Of a stretch of DNA of 64,000 bases, positions 1 to 7,483 are shown in pieces. The notes below the pieces were generated by a model. That model was not told where the DNA came from. It saw only the letters and a list, made by a program, of their open reading frames with translations, and searched no databases. This DNA is from Labrenzia sp. VG12 (GTDB taxonomy: Bacteria > Pseudomonadota > Alphaproteobacteria > Rhizobiales > Stappiaceae). Where the stretch lies: positions 5,913,549 through 5,977,548 of the forward strand of contig NZ_CP022529.1 in the NCBI RefSeq assembly GCF_002237595.1, in the 5' to 3' direction. How positions within the stretch are numbered: position 1 is the stretch's first letter; every line of letters begins with the position of its first letter. Made by a program: the position numbers and the translations under genes.

Positions 1-1043
1 ATGTCAACGACCAGGGTGGCCTGCTGGGTGGCAACGCTGTCGCGGTTTATGGCGACACCACCGGCACCGCCCAGGGTGCGGTGGATGCCGCGCAGAAACT
101 CGTCAACATCGAGAACGTACCTATTGTCATGGGCTCCTTGATGTCGGGCACCACGATTGCAGCGGCTGAAGCGGCGATCATTCCGGCCGGCGTCGCCCAG
201 ATCTCGCCGACGGCAACGTCACCGGCCATGACCGACCTGCAAGACGATGGCCTGGTCTTCCGCATTGTGCCCTCCGACAATTATCAGGGGGAAATCCTGG
301 CCAAGATGGTTCTGGAAGAAGGCCTGAACAATGTCGCGCTCACCTATGTCAACAACGACTATGGCGTCGGCATCGGCCAGACCTTCCAGGCCGCCTATGA
401 AGCCGCGGGCGGCAAGATCACCGCAGCCAACAAACACGAGGAAAAGAAGGACTCCTATCGCTCGGAACTGGCAAGTCTCGCCAAGGGAGAGCCGGAAGCA
501 CTCGTGGTGATCGCCTATGCCGGCGATAGTGGCGGCAAGATCGTGCGCCAGGCGATTGAAGGCGGGCTATTCACCAAGTTCGTCGGCACCGACGGTCTGC
601 GGGATGAGCTCCTGATTGAAAATGTCGGAGCGGACGCGTTGAAGACCTCTTTCTTCTCCTCGCCGACGTCACCGGCGGAAAATCCGGCCCAGAAGACCCT
701 GCATGATGCCTTCAACGCCGAATATGGCGAAGGCGCGGACAAGGCGTTTGTCGACCAGACCTATGATGCAACCTTCCTGGCGTTGCTGGCGATTGAAAAG
801 GCCGGCTCCACCGATCGTGCGGCCATGGCTCAGGCCCTGCGGGATGTTGCCATGGCACCGGGTGAAAAGGTTGGTCCGGGTGAATGGGAAAAGGCCGTCG
901 CGCTGATCAAGGCCGGCAAGGACATCGACTATGACGGTGCCAGCGGTGCTGCCGAGTTCGACGCCAATGGCGATGTCGGCGGTTACATAGGCAAGTTCGT
1001 CGTCGATGGCGATGGCTACAAGCAGATCGCGATTGTCGAATAA
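1..1043 (+). CDS. Branched-chain amino-acid/amide-type ABC transporter substrate-binding protein, 5' end missing
   Basis: This is the C-terminal portion (about 346 codons) of a periplasmic type I solute-binding protein of the LivJ/LivK/amide-urea family. The reading frame is open from base 3, so the true start and signal peptide lie before the window. Visible family features are the NDQGG-like segment at the left edge, a central hinge segment (YVNNDYGVGIG), and the lobe-2 stretch around FVGTDGLRDE. It would capture an amino acid or related amide in the periplasm and deliver it to the LivHM permease encoded downstream. The stop lies 3 bases before livG, so it is cotranscribed with livGFHM. The exact ligand cannot be told from sequence. 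Confidence 0.88.
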   Translation, partial: VNDQGGLLGGNAVAVYGDTTGTAQGAVDAAQKLVNIENVPIVMGSLMSGTTIAAAEAAIIPAGVAQISPTATSPAMTDLQDDGLVFRIVPSDNYQGEILAKMVLEEGLNNVALTYVNNDYGVGIGQTFQAAYEAAGGKITAANKHEEKKDSYRSELASLAKGEPEALVVIAYAGDSGGKIVRQAIEGGLFTKFVGTDGLRDELLIENVGADALKTSFFSSPTSPAENPAQKTLHDAFNAEYGEGADKAFVDQTYDATFLALLAIEKAGSTDRAAMAQALRDVAMAPGEKVGPGEWEKAVALIKAGKDIDYDGASGAAEFDANGDVGGYIGKFVVDGDGYKQIAIVE

Positions 1044-1046
1044 CTC

Positions 1047-1820
1047 GTGATCCAGCTGGACAAGATCTGCGTCGATTTCGGCGGTTTGCGGGCGGTTGAC
1101 CAGGCAAGCTTCGACATCGGCGCAGGCCGCATCACCGGTCTGATCGGGCCCAATGGTGCGGGCAAGACAACGGCCTTCAACGTCATTGCCGGGGCGATCC
1201 GGCCCAGTTCCGGCCGGGTGCTGCTGGAAGGGCACGACATCACGCGGCTGAAACCCCACGAGCGGGCAGCGGCGGGCCTCGCGCGCACGTTCCAGATCCC
1301 GCATGAATTCGACCGGCTCTCGGTGCTTGAAAACCTGATGGCAGCGGCGGCCGCGCCCGAGGGGGAAAATGTCTTCAATGTCGTTTTCCGGCGCGGCCGT
1401 TTTGCCGCCGAGGAGCGGGCGGTCTATGACCGGGCGCGCGAAACGATCAAGCTCCTGGAACTGGAACATGTCATTGACGAGCAGGCCGGCAACCTGTCGG
1501 GCGGGCAGAAGAAACTCGTCGAGCTTGGCCGGGCCCTGATGCGTGATCCCAAGATCATCCTGCTGGATGAAATCGGCGCCGGCATCAACCGGACGCTGCT
1601 GGGCAAACTGGCGGACAAGATCCTGATGCTGAACCGGGAGCGGGGGCTCACCTTCTGCCTGATCGAACACGATCTCGACTATGTCTCGAAGCTTTGCGAC
1701 CACGTTCTGGTCATGGCCCAGGGCACCCTGTTGACCGAGGGAACGGTGGAAGACGTGCGCAACGACGAGCGCGTGATCGAAGCCTATTTCGGCGGCGGCA
1801 AATACGAGGTCCAGATATGA
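1047..1820 (+). CDS. livG: ABC transporter ATP-binding protein LivG
   Basis: This 257-residue cytoplasmic ATPase is one of the two nucleotide-binding subunits of the LivFGHM-type importer. It has a Walker A motif GPNGAGKTT near residue 34, the signature LSGGQKK, and a Walker B with LLDEIGAG. The GAGIN wording after Walker B and the long insertion between Walker A and the signature are typical of LivG rather than LivF. It starts with GTG three bases after the binding-protein stop. Its TGA overlaps the ATG of livF (ATGA), which indicates translational coupling in a five-gene operon. Confidence 0.9.
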   Translation: MIQLDKICVDFGGLRAVDQASFDIGAGRITGLIGPNGAGKTTAFNVIAGAIRPSSGRVLLEGHDITRLKPHERAAAGLARTFQIPHEFDRLSVLENLMAAAAAPEGENVFNVVFRRGRFAAEERAVYDRARETIKLLELEHVIDEQAGNLSGGQKKLVELGRALMRDPKIILLDEIGAGINRTLLGKLADKILMLNRERGLTFCLIEHDLDYVSKLCDHVLVMAQGTLLTEGTVEDVRNDERVIEAYFGGGKYEVQI

Positions 1821-2533
1821 CGGAGCAGCTGACGGTTATGGGGGTGACCGCCGGCTACGGTGGCCCTCCGATCATCGAGGACATTTCTCTGGCGGTCGAG
1901 CCTGGCGAGATTGCCGTCATTCTGGGGCCGAACGGGGCAGGCAAGTCGACCTTGCTGAAGACAATCTTTGCGCTGACAGAACTCTCTGCAGGGTCGATCC
2001 GTCTTGGAGACAGGGACCTCACCGGTGCCAAAACCTCGGCGCTTGTGCCGCTGGGCGTTTCAGCGGTGCCCCAATCCAAAAACGTGTTTGCGACCATGTC
2101 GGTTGCCGAGAACCTGGATGTCGGGACCTATGCCGCGCCGCCGAAAGACAAGGGAGCGACACTCGACAAGGTGCTGACCCTGTTTCCGGACCTGAGGGAC
2201 AAGCTCAAACAGCCTGCTGGGGAACTCTCGGGCGGTCAGCGCCAGATGGTCGCCATGGGCCGCGCCCTCATGTGCGAGCCCAAGCTGGTCCTTCTGGACG
2301 AACCCACGGCGGGTCTTTCCCCCGCTTATCTGGAGCGGATCTTCGATCTGCTGCTCGACATTCGCAAAACCGGGATCACGATCTTGATGGTGGAACAGAA
2401 CGCGCGCCAGGCGCTTCAGATTGCCGATCATGGCCATATTCTGGTCGGGGGGCGCAATCACGTCAGCGGAACCGGACAGGAGCTTTTGGCTGACGAAAAT
2501 GTCCGCCGTCTCTTTCTTGGAGGCGCGGCGTGA
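1817..2533 (+). CDS. livF: ABC transporter ATP-binding protein LivF
   Basis: This is the second ATPase of the liv-type importer, 238 residues. It shows Walker A GPNGAGKST, signature LSGGQRQM, Walker B LVLLDEPTAGLSP and the switch region MVEQNARQAL, all characteristic of LivF. I start it at the ATG that overlaps the livG stop. The frame is open further upstream, but an earlier start would overlap livG by more than 100 bases. Its own stop overlaps the GTG start of livH. It pairs with LivG to power the LivHM channel. Confidence 0.9.
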   Translation: MTEQLTVMGVTAGYGGPPIIEDISLAVEPGEIAVILGPNGAGKSTLLKTIFALTELSAGSIRLGDRDLTGAKTSALVPLGVSAVPQSKNVFATMSVAENLDVGTYAAPPKDKGATLDKVLTLFPDLRDKLKQPAGELSGGQRQMVAMGRALMCEPKLVLLDEPTAGLSPAYLERIFDLLLDIRKTGITILMVEQNARQALQIADHGHILVGGRNHVSGTGQELLADENVRRLFLGGAA

Positions 2534-3420
2534 TCGAGTTCATCAATTTCTATCTGTTTCCGGCGCTCACCATAGGCAGCATCTACGCGCTGGGCGCCGT
2601 CGGCATCTCGATGATTTTCGGGATCCTGCGCTTTGCCCATTTTGCCCATGGCGATCTGATGACGCTCGGCACCTACGGGATCCTGGCGGCCGCGGCCGTC
2701 ATGCCGGTCAATCCGCTGTTGCTGATCCCCTTTGGTATGGCCCTGACGATTGTCTCCGCGCTTTTTGTCGACCGCTATTTCTACCAGCCGCTCAGGTCCC
2801 TGCCGACGATCTACACGGTGATTTCCTCCTTTGGCATTGCGCTTGTGTTCCGGTCCGTCATCCAGCTTGTCTGGGGCTCTGAAAACCAGGTGTTTTCATC
2901 CGGCGTGAAGCCGCCACTGGTCTTGTTCGACACGATAAGGGTGTCCGTGTTGCATCTGCAGGCAATTGTGGCGACAGCGGTCATTGCCGTGCTGCTGCAT
3001 TTTTTCCTGACCATGACCCGCACCGGACGGTCCATGCGCGCGGTGGCCGATGATCCCGAACTGGCTGAAGTCTCGGGCCTGGATACGGCAAAGGTGGTGC
3101 GCTGGACCTGGATCATCGGTGCGGCCCTGGCGGCGGTTGCTGGCGCGTTTGCCGCATTGAACACCAGTGCGCATCCCAATCTCGGCTGGAACCTGCTTCT
3201 GCCGATGTTTGCCGCGGCGATCCTGGGCGGGATCGGCAAGCCCATGGGGGCAATGGCCGGCGGCTTCATCATCGGTCTGGCCGAGGAGCTTTCCTCCTAT
3301 CACTGGATCGGGGACGAGGCGCTGATCTCGCCGTCCTACAAAACCGCCGTGGCCTTCATCTGCATGATCGCGCTTCTGATCTTTAGGCCACAGGGCCTCT
3401 TCAAGGGGAGGCTGCTCTGA
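2530..3420 (+). CDS. livH: Branched-chain amino-acid/amide ABC transporter permease LivH
   Basis: This 296-residue inner-membrane permease is predominantly hydrophobic with about eight membrane segments. The N-terminal part carries the LivH pattern (GSIYALGAVGISMIFGI), in which a helix is followed by the RFAHFAHGD loop. It starts at a GTG overlapping the livF stop and ends in a TGA overlapping the livM ATG. It forms half of the translocation pore with LivM. Substrate cannot be assigned beyond the hydrophobic amino-acid/urea/amide transporter family. Confidence 0.9.
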   Translation: MIEFINFYLFPALTIGSIYALGAVGISMIFGILRFAHFAHGDLMTLGTYGILAAAAVMPVNPLLLIPFGMALTIVSALFVDRYFYQPLRSLPTIYTVISSFGIALVFRSVIQLVWGSENQVFSSGVKPPLVLFDTIRVSVLHLQAIVATAVIAVLLHFFLTMTRTGRSMRAVADDPELAEVSGLDTAKVVRWTWIIGAALAAVAGAFAALNTSAHPNLGWNLLLPMFAAAILGGIGKPMGAMAGGFIIGLAEELSSYHWIGDEALISPSYKTAVAFICMIALLIFRPQGLFKGRLL

Positions 3421-4388
3421 TGGAACTGACCGGTCTCTTCTTCTATCTCGTCAGTCTGCTGATCCTGGGCGGGATCTACGCCCTGTTGTGTCTTGCGCTT
3501 AACATCCAGTGGGGCATGGGCGGTTTGTTCAATGCCGGGATTGCGGGTTTTTATGGCGTCGGCGCTTATTCCTCCGCCATCCTGACGACAGCCGCTTCGT
3601 CCAAGCATCTTGGCGGGTTCAGTCTGCCTGTGCCGATCGGTCTTCTGGGGGCGGCCGTCATTGCCGGTCTGGCGGGCTGGGCTGTTGCCAGGATCTGCGT
3701 CCGGCTCAAGAGCGATTACCTGGCCATGGCGTCCATCGGCATTGCCGAGATCCTGCGGCTGGTCATCGTCAACGAGGACTGGCTCACCAATGGAAGTCTG
3801 GGGCTCTCCAGAATTCCGCGCCCCTTCGGCGATCTGGCAACGGGCCGCATGAGCGACGTTGTGTTTCTCGGGTTCGTCTGGGTGGTGGTGTTGCTGGTGT
3901 ATTTGGCCTCCAGCCGGCTTTACGACAGTCCCTGGGGGCGCAGCCTCAGGGCCATCCGGGACAATGAAACGTCGGCCGCTGCCGCCGGCAAGAATGTCGA
4001 GAAATTCCGGATCCAGACCTTCGTGATCGGTTGCGCGGTGATGGGGATCGCCGGCGGCCTGTCGGCGCATTACTTCCGCTTCCTGTCGCCGACCGCAACC
4101 GATCCGCTGCTGGTTACGTTCCTCGTCTGGGTAATGCTGATGGCCGGTGGCTCCGGCAACAACCGGGGCGCCATCCTGGGGGCGCTCAGCATCTGGACGC
4201 TCTGGTCGGTCACCGAGATCTTCACCAACCGTCTGCCGCCGGAATGGGCAACGCGCAGCTCCTTCATTCGCATGCTGCTGGTCGGTTTGTTGCTGCAAGT
4301 GGTGCTGCAGAAATTCCGCGCCGGGCTGTTGCCGGAGAAATCACCGCCGGTGAAGTTCCGGAAAGAGGAGACGGGGTCGGGCGGTTAG
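3420..4388 (+). CDS. livM: Branched-chain amino-acid/amide ABC transporter permease LivM
   Basis: This 322-residue membrane permease is the partner of LivH. Family features are the N-terminal ALNIQWGMGGLFNAG segment, the central KSDYLAMASIGIAEILR region and the RAIRDNE loop that contacts the ATPases. Its ATG overlaps the livH stop by one base. It is the last gene of the liv operon: a repeat-bearing intergenic region follows before doxX. The C-terminus is a charged cytoplasmic tail. Confidence 0.9.
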   Translation: MELTGLFFYLVSLLILGGIYALLCLALNIQWGMGGLFNAGIAGFYGVGAYSSAILTTAASSKHLGGFSLPVPIGLLGAAVIAGLAGWAVARICVRLKSDYLAMASIGIAEILRLVIVNEDWLTNGSLGLSRIPRPFGDLATGRMSDVVFLGFVWVVVLLVYLASSRLYDSPWGRSLRAIRDNETSAAAAGKNVEKFRIQTFVIGCAVMGIAGGLSAHYFRFLSPTATDPLLVTFLVWVMLMAGGSGNNRGAILGALSIWTLWSVTEIFTNRLPPEWATRSSFIRMLLVGLLLQVVLQKFRAGLLPEKSPPVKFRKEETGSGG

Positions 4389-4478
4389 ATGTCCCTTGGG
4401 GTCACTCTCGTCGACAAAGTCAATGTCACGAGGTGCACCCTGAGGCGTCAGTGTGCAGGGGATGTGGCGCACACCCTC

Positions 4479-4606
4479 CTTGTCATCCCGGCTGGAGCGA
4501 AGCGCAAGGCCGGGACCTAGTATCCGCTTGGCTGTGTTTAGCGGATTGCATTATCGACACGGCGTACTGGGTCCCGGTCTTGGCGATGCCAAACCGGTAT
4601 GACAAG
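4479..4606. repeat. Palindromic intergenic repeat element (copy 1)
   Basis: About 128 bases form an imperfect inverted repeat. The left arm begins TTGTCATCCCGG and the right arm ends CCGGTATGACAA, with GGGACCTAGTA and TACTGGGTCCC facing each other further in. An inner hairpin (ATCCGCT at 4522-4528 with AGCGGAT at 4540-4546) gives a cloverleaf-like fold. A related element lies at 50941-51046. It sits between livM and doxX and may also serve as the liv transcription end. The remainder of the 4389-4751 gap is AT-rich towards doxX and shows no gene. Confidence 0.7.
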
Positions 4607-4751
4607 AAGAGAGGATCAGGCGAAGGGTATTGTTCAATTTTAACGAACAAATAGACAAATATTATCGATCTTATCATAATTAAGATAAACAATATCTTGG
4701 TCTCACAGGAGGCGGTCATCGGGATCGCCTGACAGATGAGGACAAAATCCA

Positions 4752-5192
4752 ATGGCTAATCTCGATGTAACTGCTGGTGCACAAGGCACCGACGGTGCGC
4801 TGAACAAGTCCCTTGAAGGTCTTGCTCCGCTTGCCGCGCGCTTTCTGATCGCACCGCTTTTCCTGCTTTCCGGTCTCAACAAGCTGGGCTCCGCCGAGGC
4901 AACCATTGCCTGGATCGATGCAGCCGGCTTGCCTTTTGCAACACTCGGCTACATCGCGGCCGTGGTTGTGGAGATCTTCGGCAGCCTTGCGCTGATTGCC
5001 GGCTTCAAGACCCGTTACGTGGCAGCCATCATGGCGCTGTTCACGGTGGCTGCCGCGCTGGCCTTCCACAATCAGCTCGGCGATCAGAACCAGTTCATTC
5101 ACTTCTTCAAGAACATTGCAATCGCGGGCGGTCTCCTGCAGATCGTTGCGTTCGGAGCCGGCCGGTTCAGCCTGGACGCCCTGCGCAAATAA
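4752..5192 (+). CDS. DoxX family membrane protein
   Basis: This 146-residue inner-membrane protein has four hydrophobic segments. The DoxX pattern is visible: an early helix ARFLIAPLFLLSGLNKL, a glycine-rich second helix, FGSLALIAGF, and the HNQLGDQNQFIHFFKN loop near the end. DoxX proteins are small integral membrane proteins often linked to redox or thiosulfate/sulfide chemistry, but no specific role can be assigned here. It stands alone: an AT-rich promoter region precedes it and a hairpin terminator follows at 5228-5258. Confidence 0.85.
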   Translation: MANLDVTAGAQGTDGALNKSLEGLAPLAARFLIAPLFLLSGLNKLGSAEATIAWIDAAGLPFATLGYIAAVVVEIFGSLALIAGFKTRYVAAIMALFTVAAALAFHNQLGDQNQFIHFFKNIAIAGGLLQIVAFGAGRFSLDALRK

Positions 5193-5227
5193 ACCGGCTC
5201 GATAAAGTCCGGCACAATCCGGATGCT

Positions 5228-5258
5228 GCACGGCTCCCGTTCTTGACGGGAGCCGTGC
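5228..5258 (+). terminator. Intrinsic terminator-like hairpin after doxX
   Basis: A perfect 13-bp stem (GCACGGCTCCCGT paired with ACGGGAGCCGTGC) closes a five-base loop, 35 bases after the DoxX stop. The following bases (GCGTTTCTGG) form only a weak T-tract, so termination may be partial. Confidence 0.65.
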
Positions 5259-5329
5259 GCGTTTCTGGCGCAGAAAATCCCGGGCAAGGGCGGCTGCTTC
5301 AAAGAAAATGCTGCGACGCAACAAAAAGA

Positions 5330-5357
5330 TTGCATAAAAAATAGCCCTGCGCATAAT
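5330..5357 (+). promoter_or_regulatory. Candidate promoter of nasT
   Basis: A TTGCAT (-35-like) at 5330-5335 and a CATAAT (-10-like) at 5352-5357 are separated by 16 bases. The predicted start point falls at or next to the nasT ATG at 5364, and no Shine-Dalgarno-like sequence precedes that ATG. The transcript may therefore be leaderless. Confidence 0.35.
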
Positions 5358-5363
5358 TGCGGC

Positions 5364-5951
5364 ATGAGCGGCGGGCTTTCGATTCTGGTCATTGATGACA
5401 ACAAGATCCGGGCATCCATCATTGAAGAGGGATTGCGCGATGCCGGGCATGACCAGGTTATTCTCGTGCACCAGATGGACGGCCTGGTGCGCCAGATCGC
5501 GGACATCAATCCGGACGTCATTGTCATTGATCTTGAAAACCCCAATCGGGACCGGCTGGAGCACATGTTCCAGGTCTCGCGCGCGGTGCAAAGACCGATT
5601 GCCATGTTTGTCGACAAGGCAGACAGTCAGTCGATCGAAGCGGCCGTCGATGCGGGGGTATCGGCCTATATTGTCGACGGGTTGAAGCGCGAACGGGTCA
5701 AGCCGATCCTCGATATGGCAATCAGCCGTTTCCGGGCCTTTTCAAAGCTGACCAAGGATCTGGAAGAGGCGCGCTCCGAGCTTGCCGACCGCAAGACCAT
5801 CGATCGCGCCAAGGGCATTCTCATGAAATCCAAGGGGCTGACCGAGCAGGAGGCTTACGATCTTCTGCGGCGGACAGCCATGAACCAGAGCCGAAAGATC
5901 ATCGACGTGGCCCAAAGCCTGGTGATTGCAAGCGGACTGCTGGGAGACTAG
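5364..5951 (+). CDS. nasT: NasT-type response regulator with RNA-binding ANTAR domain
   Basis: This 195-residue protein has a receiver domain (residues about 1-120, acidic pair D11/D12, likely phospho-acceptor position D56 within VIDLENPNRD). A short coiled coil and a C-terminal ANTAR domain follow (DRAKGILM and the YDLLRRTAM helix). In the known NasS-NasT systems, NasT is an antiterminator that binds twin-hairpin leaders and lets transcription pass a terminator in nitrate-assimilation operons. It is held inactive by NasS when nitrate/nitrite is absent. The matching leader lies at 7323-7440. nasS follows 59 bases downstream. Confidence 0.92.
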   Translation: MSGGLSILVIDDNKIRASIIEEGLRDAGHDQVILVHQMDGLVRQIADINPDVIVIDLENPNRDRLEHMFQVSRAVQRPIAMFVDKADSQSIEAAVDAGVSAYIVDGLKRERVKPILDMAISRFRAFSKLTKDLEEARSELADRKTIDRAKGILMKSKGLTEQEAYDLLRRTAMNQSRKIIDVAQSLVIASGLLGD

Positions 5952-6010
5952 GCGATGCCACACCAACAACCCGGTCGGGGAGGAGCGGCCAGTATGGAGA
6001 CCGGAGGAAA

Positions 6011-7120
6011 ATGGAAACGCATCTGACACCCGTCATTGCCGGGTTCATTCCGCTCCTCGACTGCGCCGTGCTGGCAGTCGCCAGGGAGAAGGGTTTTGCG
6101 GAACAGGAGGGCATTGACCTGAAGCTGATCCGCGAAACCTCCTGGGCCAACATTCGCGATCGGATCGCCGTTGGGCATTTCGACGTTGCACACATGCTGG
6201 CGCCCATGCCGATCGCCGCAACGCTCAACCTGACCAGCCTGGCCGTTCCGATGCTCGCACCGATGGTGCTCGGCCTCGGCGGCAATGCGATCACGGTTTC
6301 CAAGACGCTTTGGGGGGAAATGCGGGAACGCGGTGCGGACCAGAATGGAGGCCCGGCGTCGACAGGTCAGGCTCTTGCGTCCGTCGTCACCCGCAGACTT
6401 GAGGCAACTGACCCACCCTTGCGTTTCGGCGTCGTGCACCCCTTCTCAGGCCATGCCTATGAGCTTCGCTACTGGCTTGCGGCAGCAGGGATCGACCCGG
6501 ACGGGCATGTCGAGATTTCCGTTCTGGCCCCGCAGCTCATGGCCGACGCACTGGCGGCGGGGCAGCTGGACGGCTATTGCGTCGGCGAACCCTGGAACAC
6601 CGCTGCCGTTCTGGCCGGAACCGGGCGCATAGTCACCTACAAACAGGCAATCTGGCCGGACAGTCCCGAGAAGGTCCTTGGCGTGACGCGGAAATGGGCG
6701 GCAGCTCACCCGGTCACGTTGTCGGCCATGATGCGCGCTCTTGCCCGCGCTGCCGACTGGTGCGCGGATCCCGCCAATCGAAGCACGCTCGCAGAGATCC
6801 TCGCCGGTCCGGATTATCTGGCCTGCCCTGAAGAGCTGTGCCTGCCGGCGCTGAGTGGCGAGATCAGGCTCGGAGATGGGGTGACCAGGTCGATCCCGGA
6901 CTTCCTGGTCTTCTCCGGCGGCGTGAAAGGAGCGCCTGCACCCGCGCAAGGCGTCTGGTTCTACCGGCAGATGGCGCGCTGGAACCAGGCCAGTCATACG
7001 GCGGAAGACGAAGCGGAAGTCAGCGCACTTTTTTCGCCGCAAGCCTATCTGGAAGCGCTGCAGATCGAAGCGGCACCGGAAGACCGGTCACCGCAGCTCT
7101 TTGACAGGCCGAAGCGGTGA
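6011..7120 (+). CDS. nasS: Cytoplasmic nitrate/nitrite sensor NasS (NrtA-like, no signal peptide)
   Basis: This 369-residue protein is homologous to NrtA. It shares the AHMLAPMPIAAT segment, the HAYELRYWL segment and the GYCVGEPWN motif with the NrtA encoded next. It begins directly with the domain and has no signal peptide, which is the hallmark of NasS as opposed to a periplasmic binding protein. Nitrate or nitrite binding is expected to release NasT. A strong ribosome-binding site (GGAGG at 6003-6007) precedes the ATG. Position between nasT and the nrt leader supports the role. It could be misannotated as a transport protein. Confidence 0.88.
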   Translation: METHLTPVIAGFIPLLDCAVLAVAREKGFAEQEGIDLKLIRETSWANIRDRIAVGHFDVAHMLAPMPIAATLNLTSLAVPMLAPMVLGLGGNAITVSKTLWGEMRERGADQNGGPASTGQALASVVTRRLEATDPPLRFGVVHPFSGHAYELRYWLAAAGIDPDGHVEISVLAPQLMADALAAGQLDGYCVGEPWNTAAVLAGTGRIVTYKQAIWPDSPEKVLGVTRKWAAAHPVTLSAMMRALARAADWCADPANRSTLAEILAGPDYLACPEELCLPALSGEIRLGDGVTRSIPDFLVFSGGVKGAPAPAQGVWFYRQMARWNQASHTAEDEAEVSALFSPQAYLEALQIEAAPEDRSPQLFDRPKR

Positions 7121-7294
7121 GCACCGGGAAAGAGACTGCCGCCCATTGCATCGCAAAGCGCGCGCTGCATTGCACAAAAAAAGATCACTTGCCTCAAAGC
7201 TGGGCCAACGAAACAGGCAGTCATGATCCGGCTCCTTTTAAAGTAAAAACAACAAGTGATTGAAAAATAGAAGAAAACGACAGTGAGGCGAGAC

Positions 7295-7310
7295 TGGCAC
7301 GCTTCATGCT
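7295..7310 (+). promoter_or_regulatory. Sigma-54 (RpoN) promoter of the nrt-nir-nas operon
   Basis: TGGCAC at 7295-7300, five bases, then ATGCT at 7306-7310 matches the -24/-12 consensus (TGGCAC-N5-TTGCW) at all but one position. The GG and GC dinucleotides have the required spacing. The predicted transcription start is about 7321, immediately before the ANTAR hairpins, which supports the assignment. The upstream 7121-7290 stretch is AT-rich and would hold activator (NtrC-type) sites. I see no clear palindrome there. Confidence 0.7.
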
Positions 7311-7322
7311 AAGTAGACTTCG

Positions 7323-7366
7323 AGGCCGACGCTGGCCTAACACATATCGCGCCCACGGACGGGCGC
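7323..7366 (+). promoter_or_regulatory. Twin-hairpin ANTAR (NasT) RNA target
   Basis: Two small stem-loops with six-base loops lie at the very start of the predicted transcript. Hairpin 1 is AGGCC-GACGCT-GGCCT (7323-7338). Hairpin 2 is GCGCCC-ACGGAC-GGGCGC (7349-7366). A 10-base linker separates them. The described ANTAR target is a pair of hexaloops with A at loop position 1 and G at position 4. Loop 2 fits fully; loop 1 has G at position 4 but G, not A, at position 1. A terminator follows 9 bases later. Confidence 0.72.
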
Positions 7367-7375
7367 CCAGGCAAA

Positions 7376-7440
7376 GCCGCCGTTCTGATCTGCATTCTCT
7401 CCTCCTATGCGCAGATCAAGACGGCGGTTTTTTTTGTTTT
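7376..7440 (+). terminator. Regulated intrinsic terminator in the nrtA leader
   Basis: An 18-base arm at 7376-7393 pairs with 7411-7428 with one two-base mismatch, followed by a run of nine T and then GTTTT. It lies between the twin hairpins and nrtA, 44 bases before the start codon. It is the expected stop that NasT overrides in the presence of nitrate. Confidence 0.85.
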
Positions 7441-7483
7441 CAGCCAGCGTCCGCACAAGGACGTGGAAAAAGAGGGAACGGAC

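Noticed and set aside
7121..7290. NtrC-binding sites upstream of the sigma-54 promoter
   Set aside because: TGCAC- and GTGCA-like pieces are present but no convincing palindrome could be assembled by eye.
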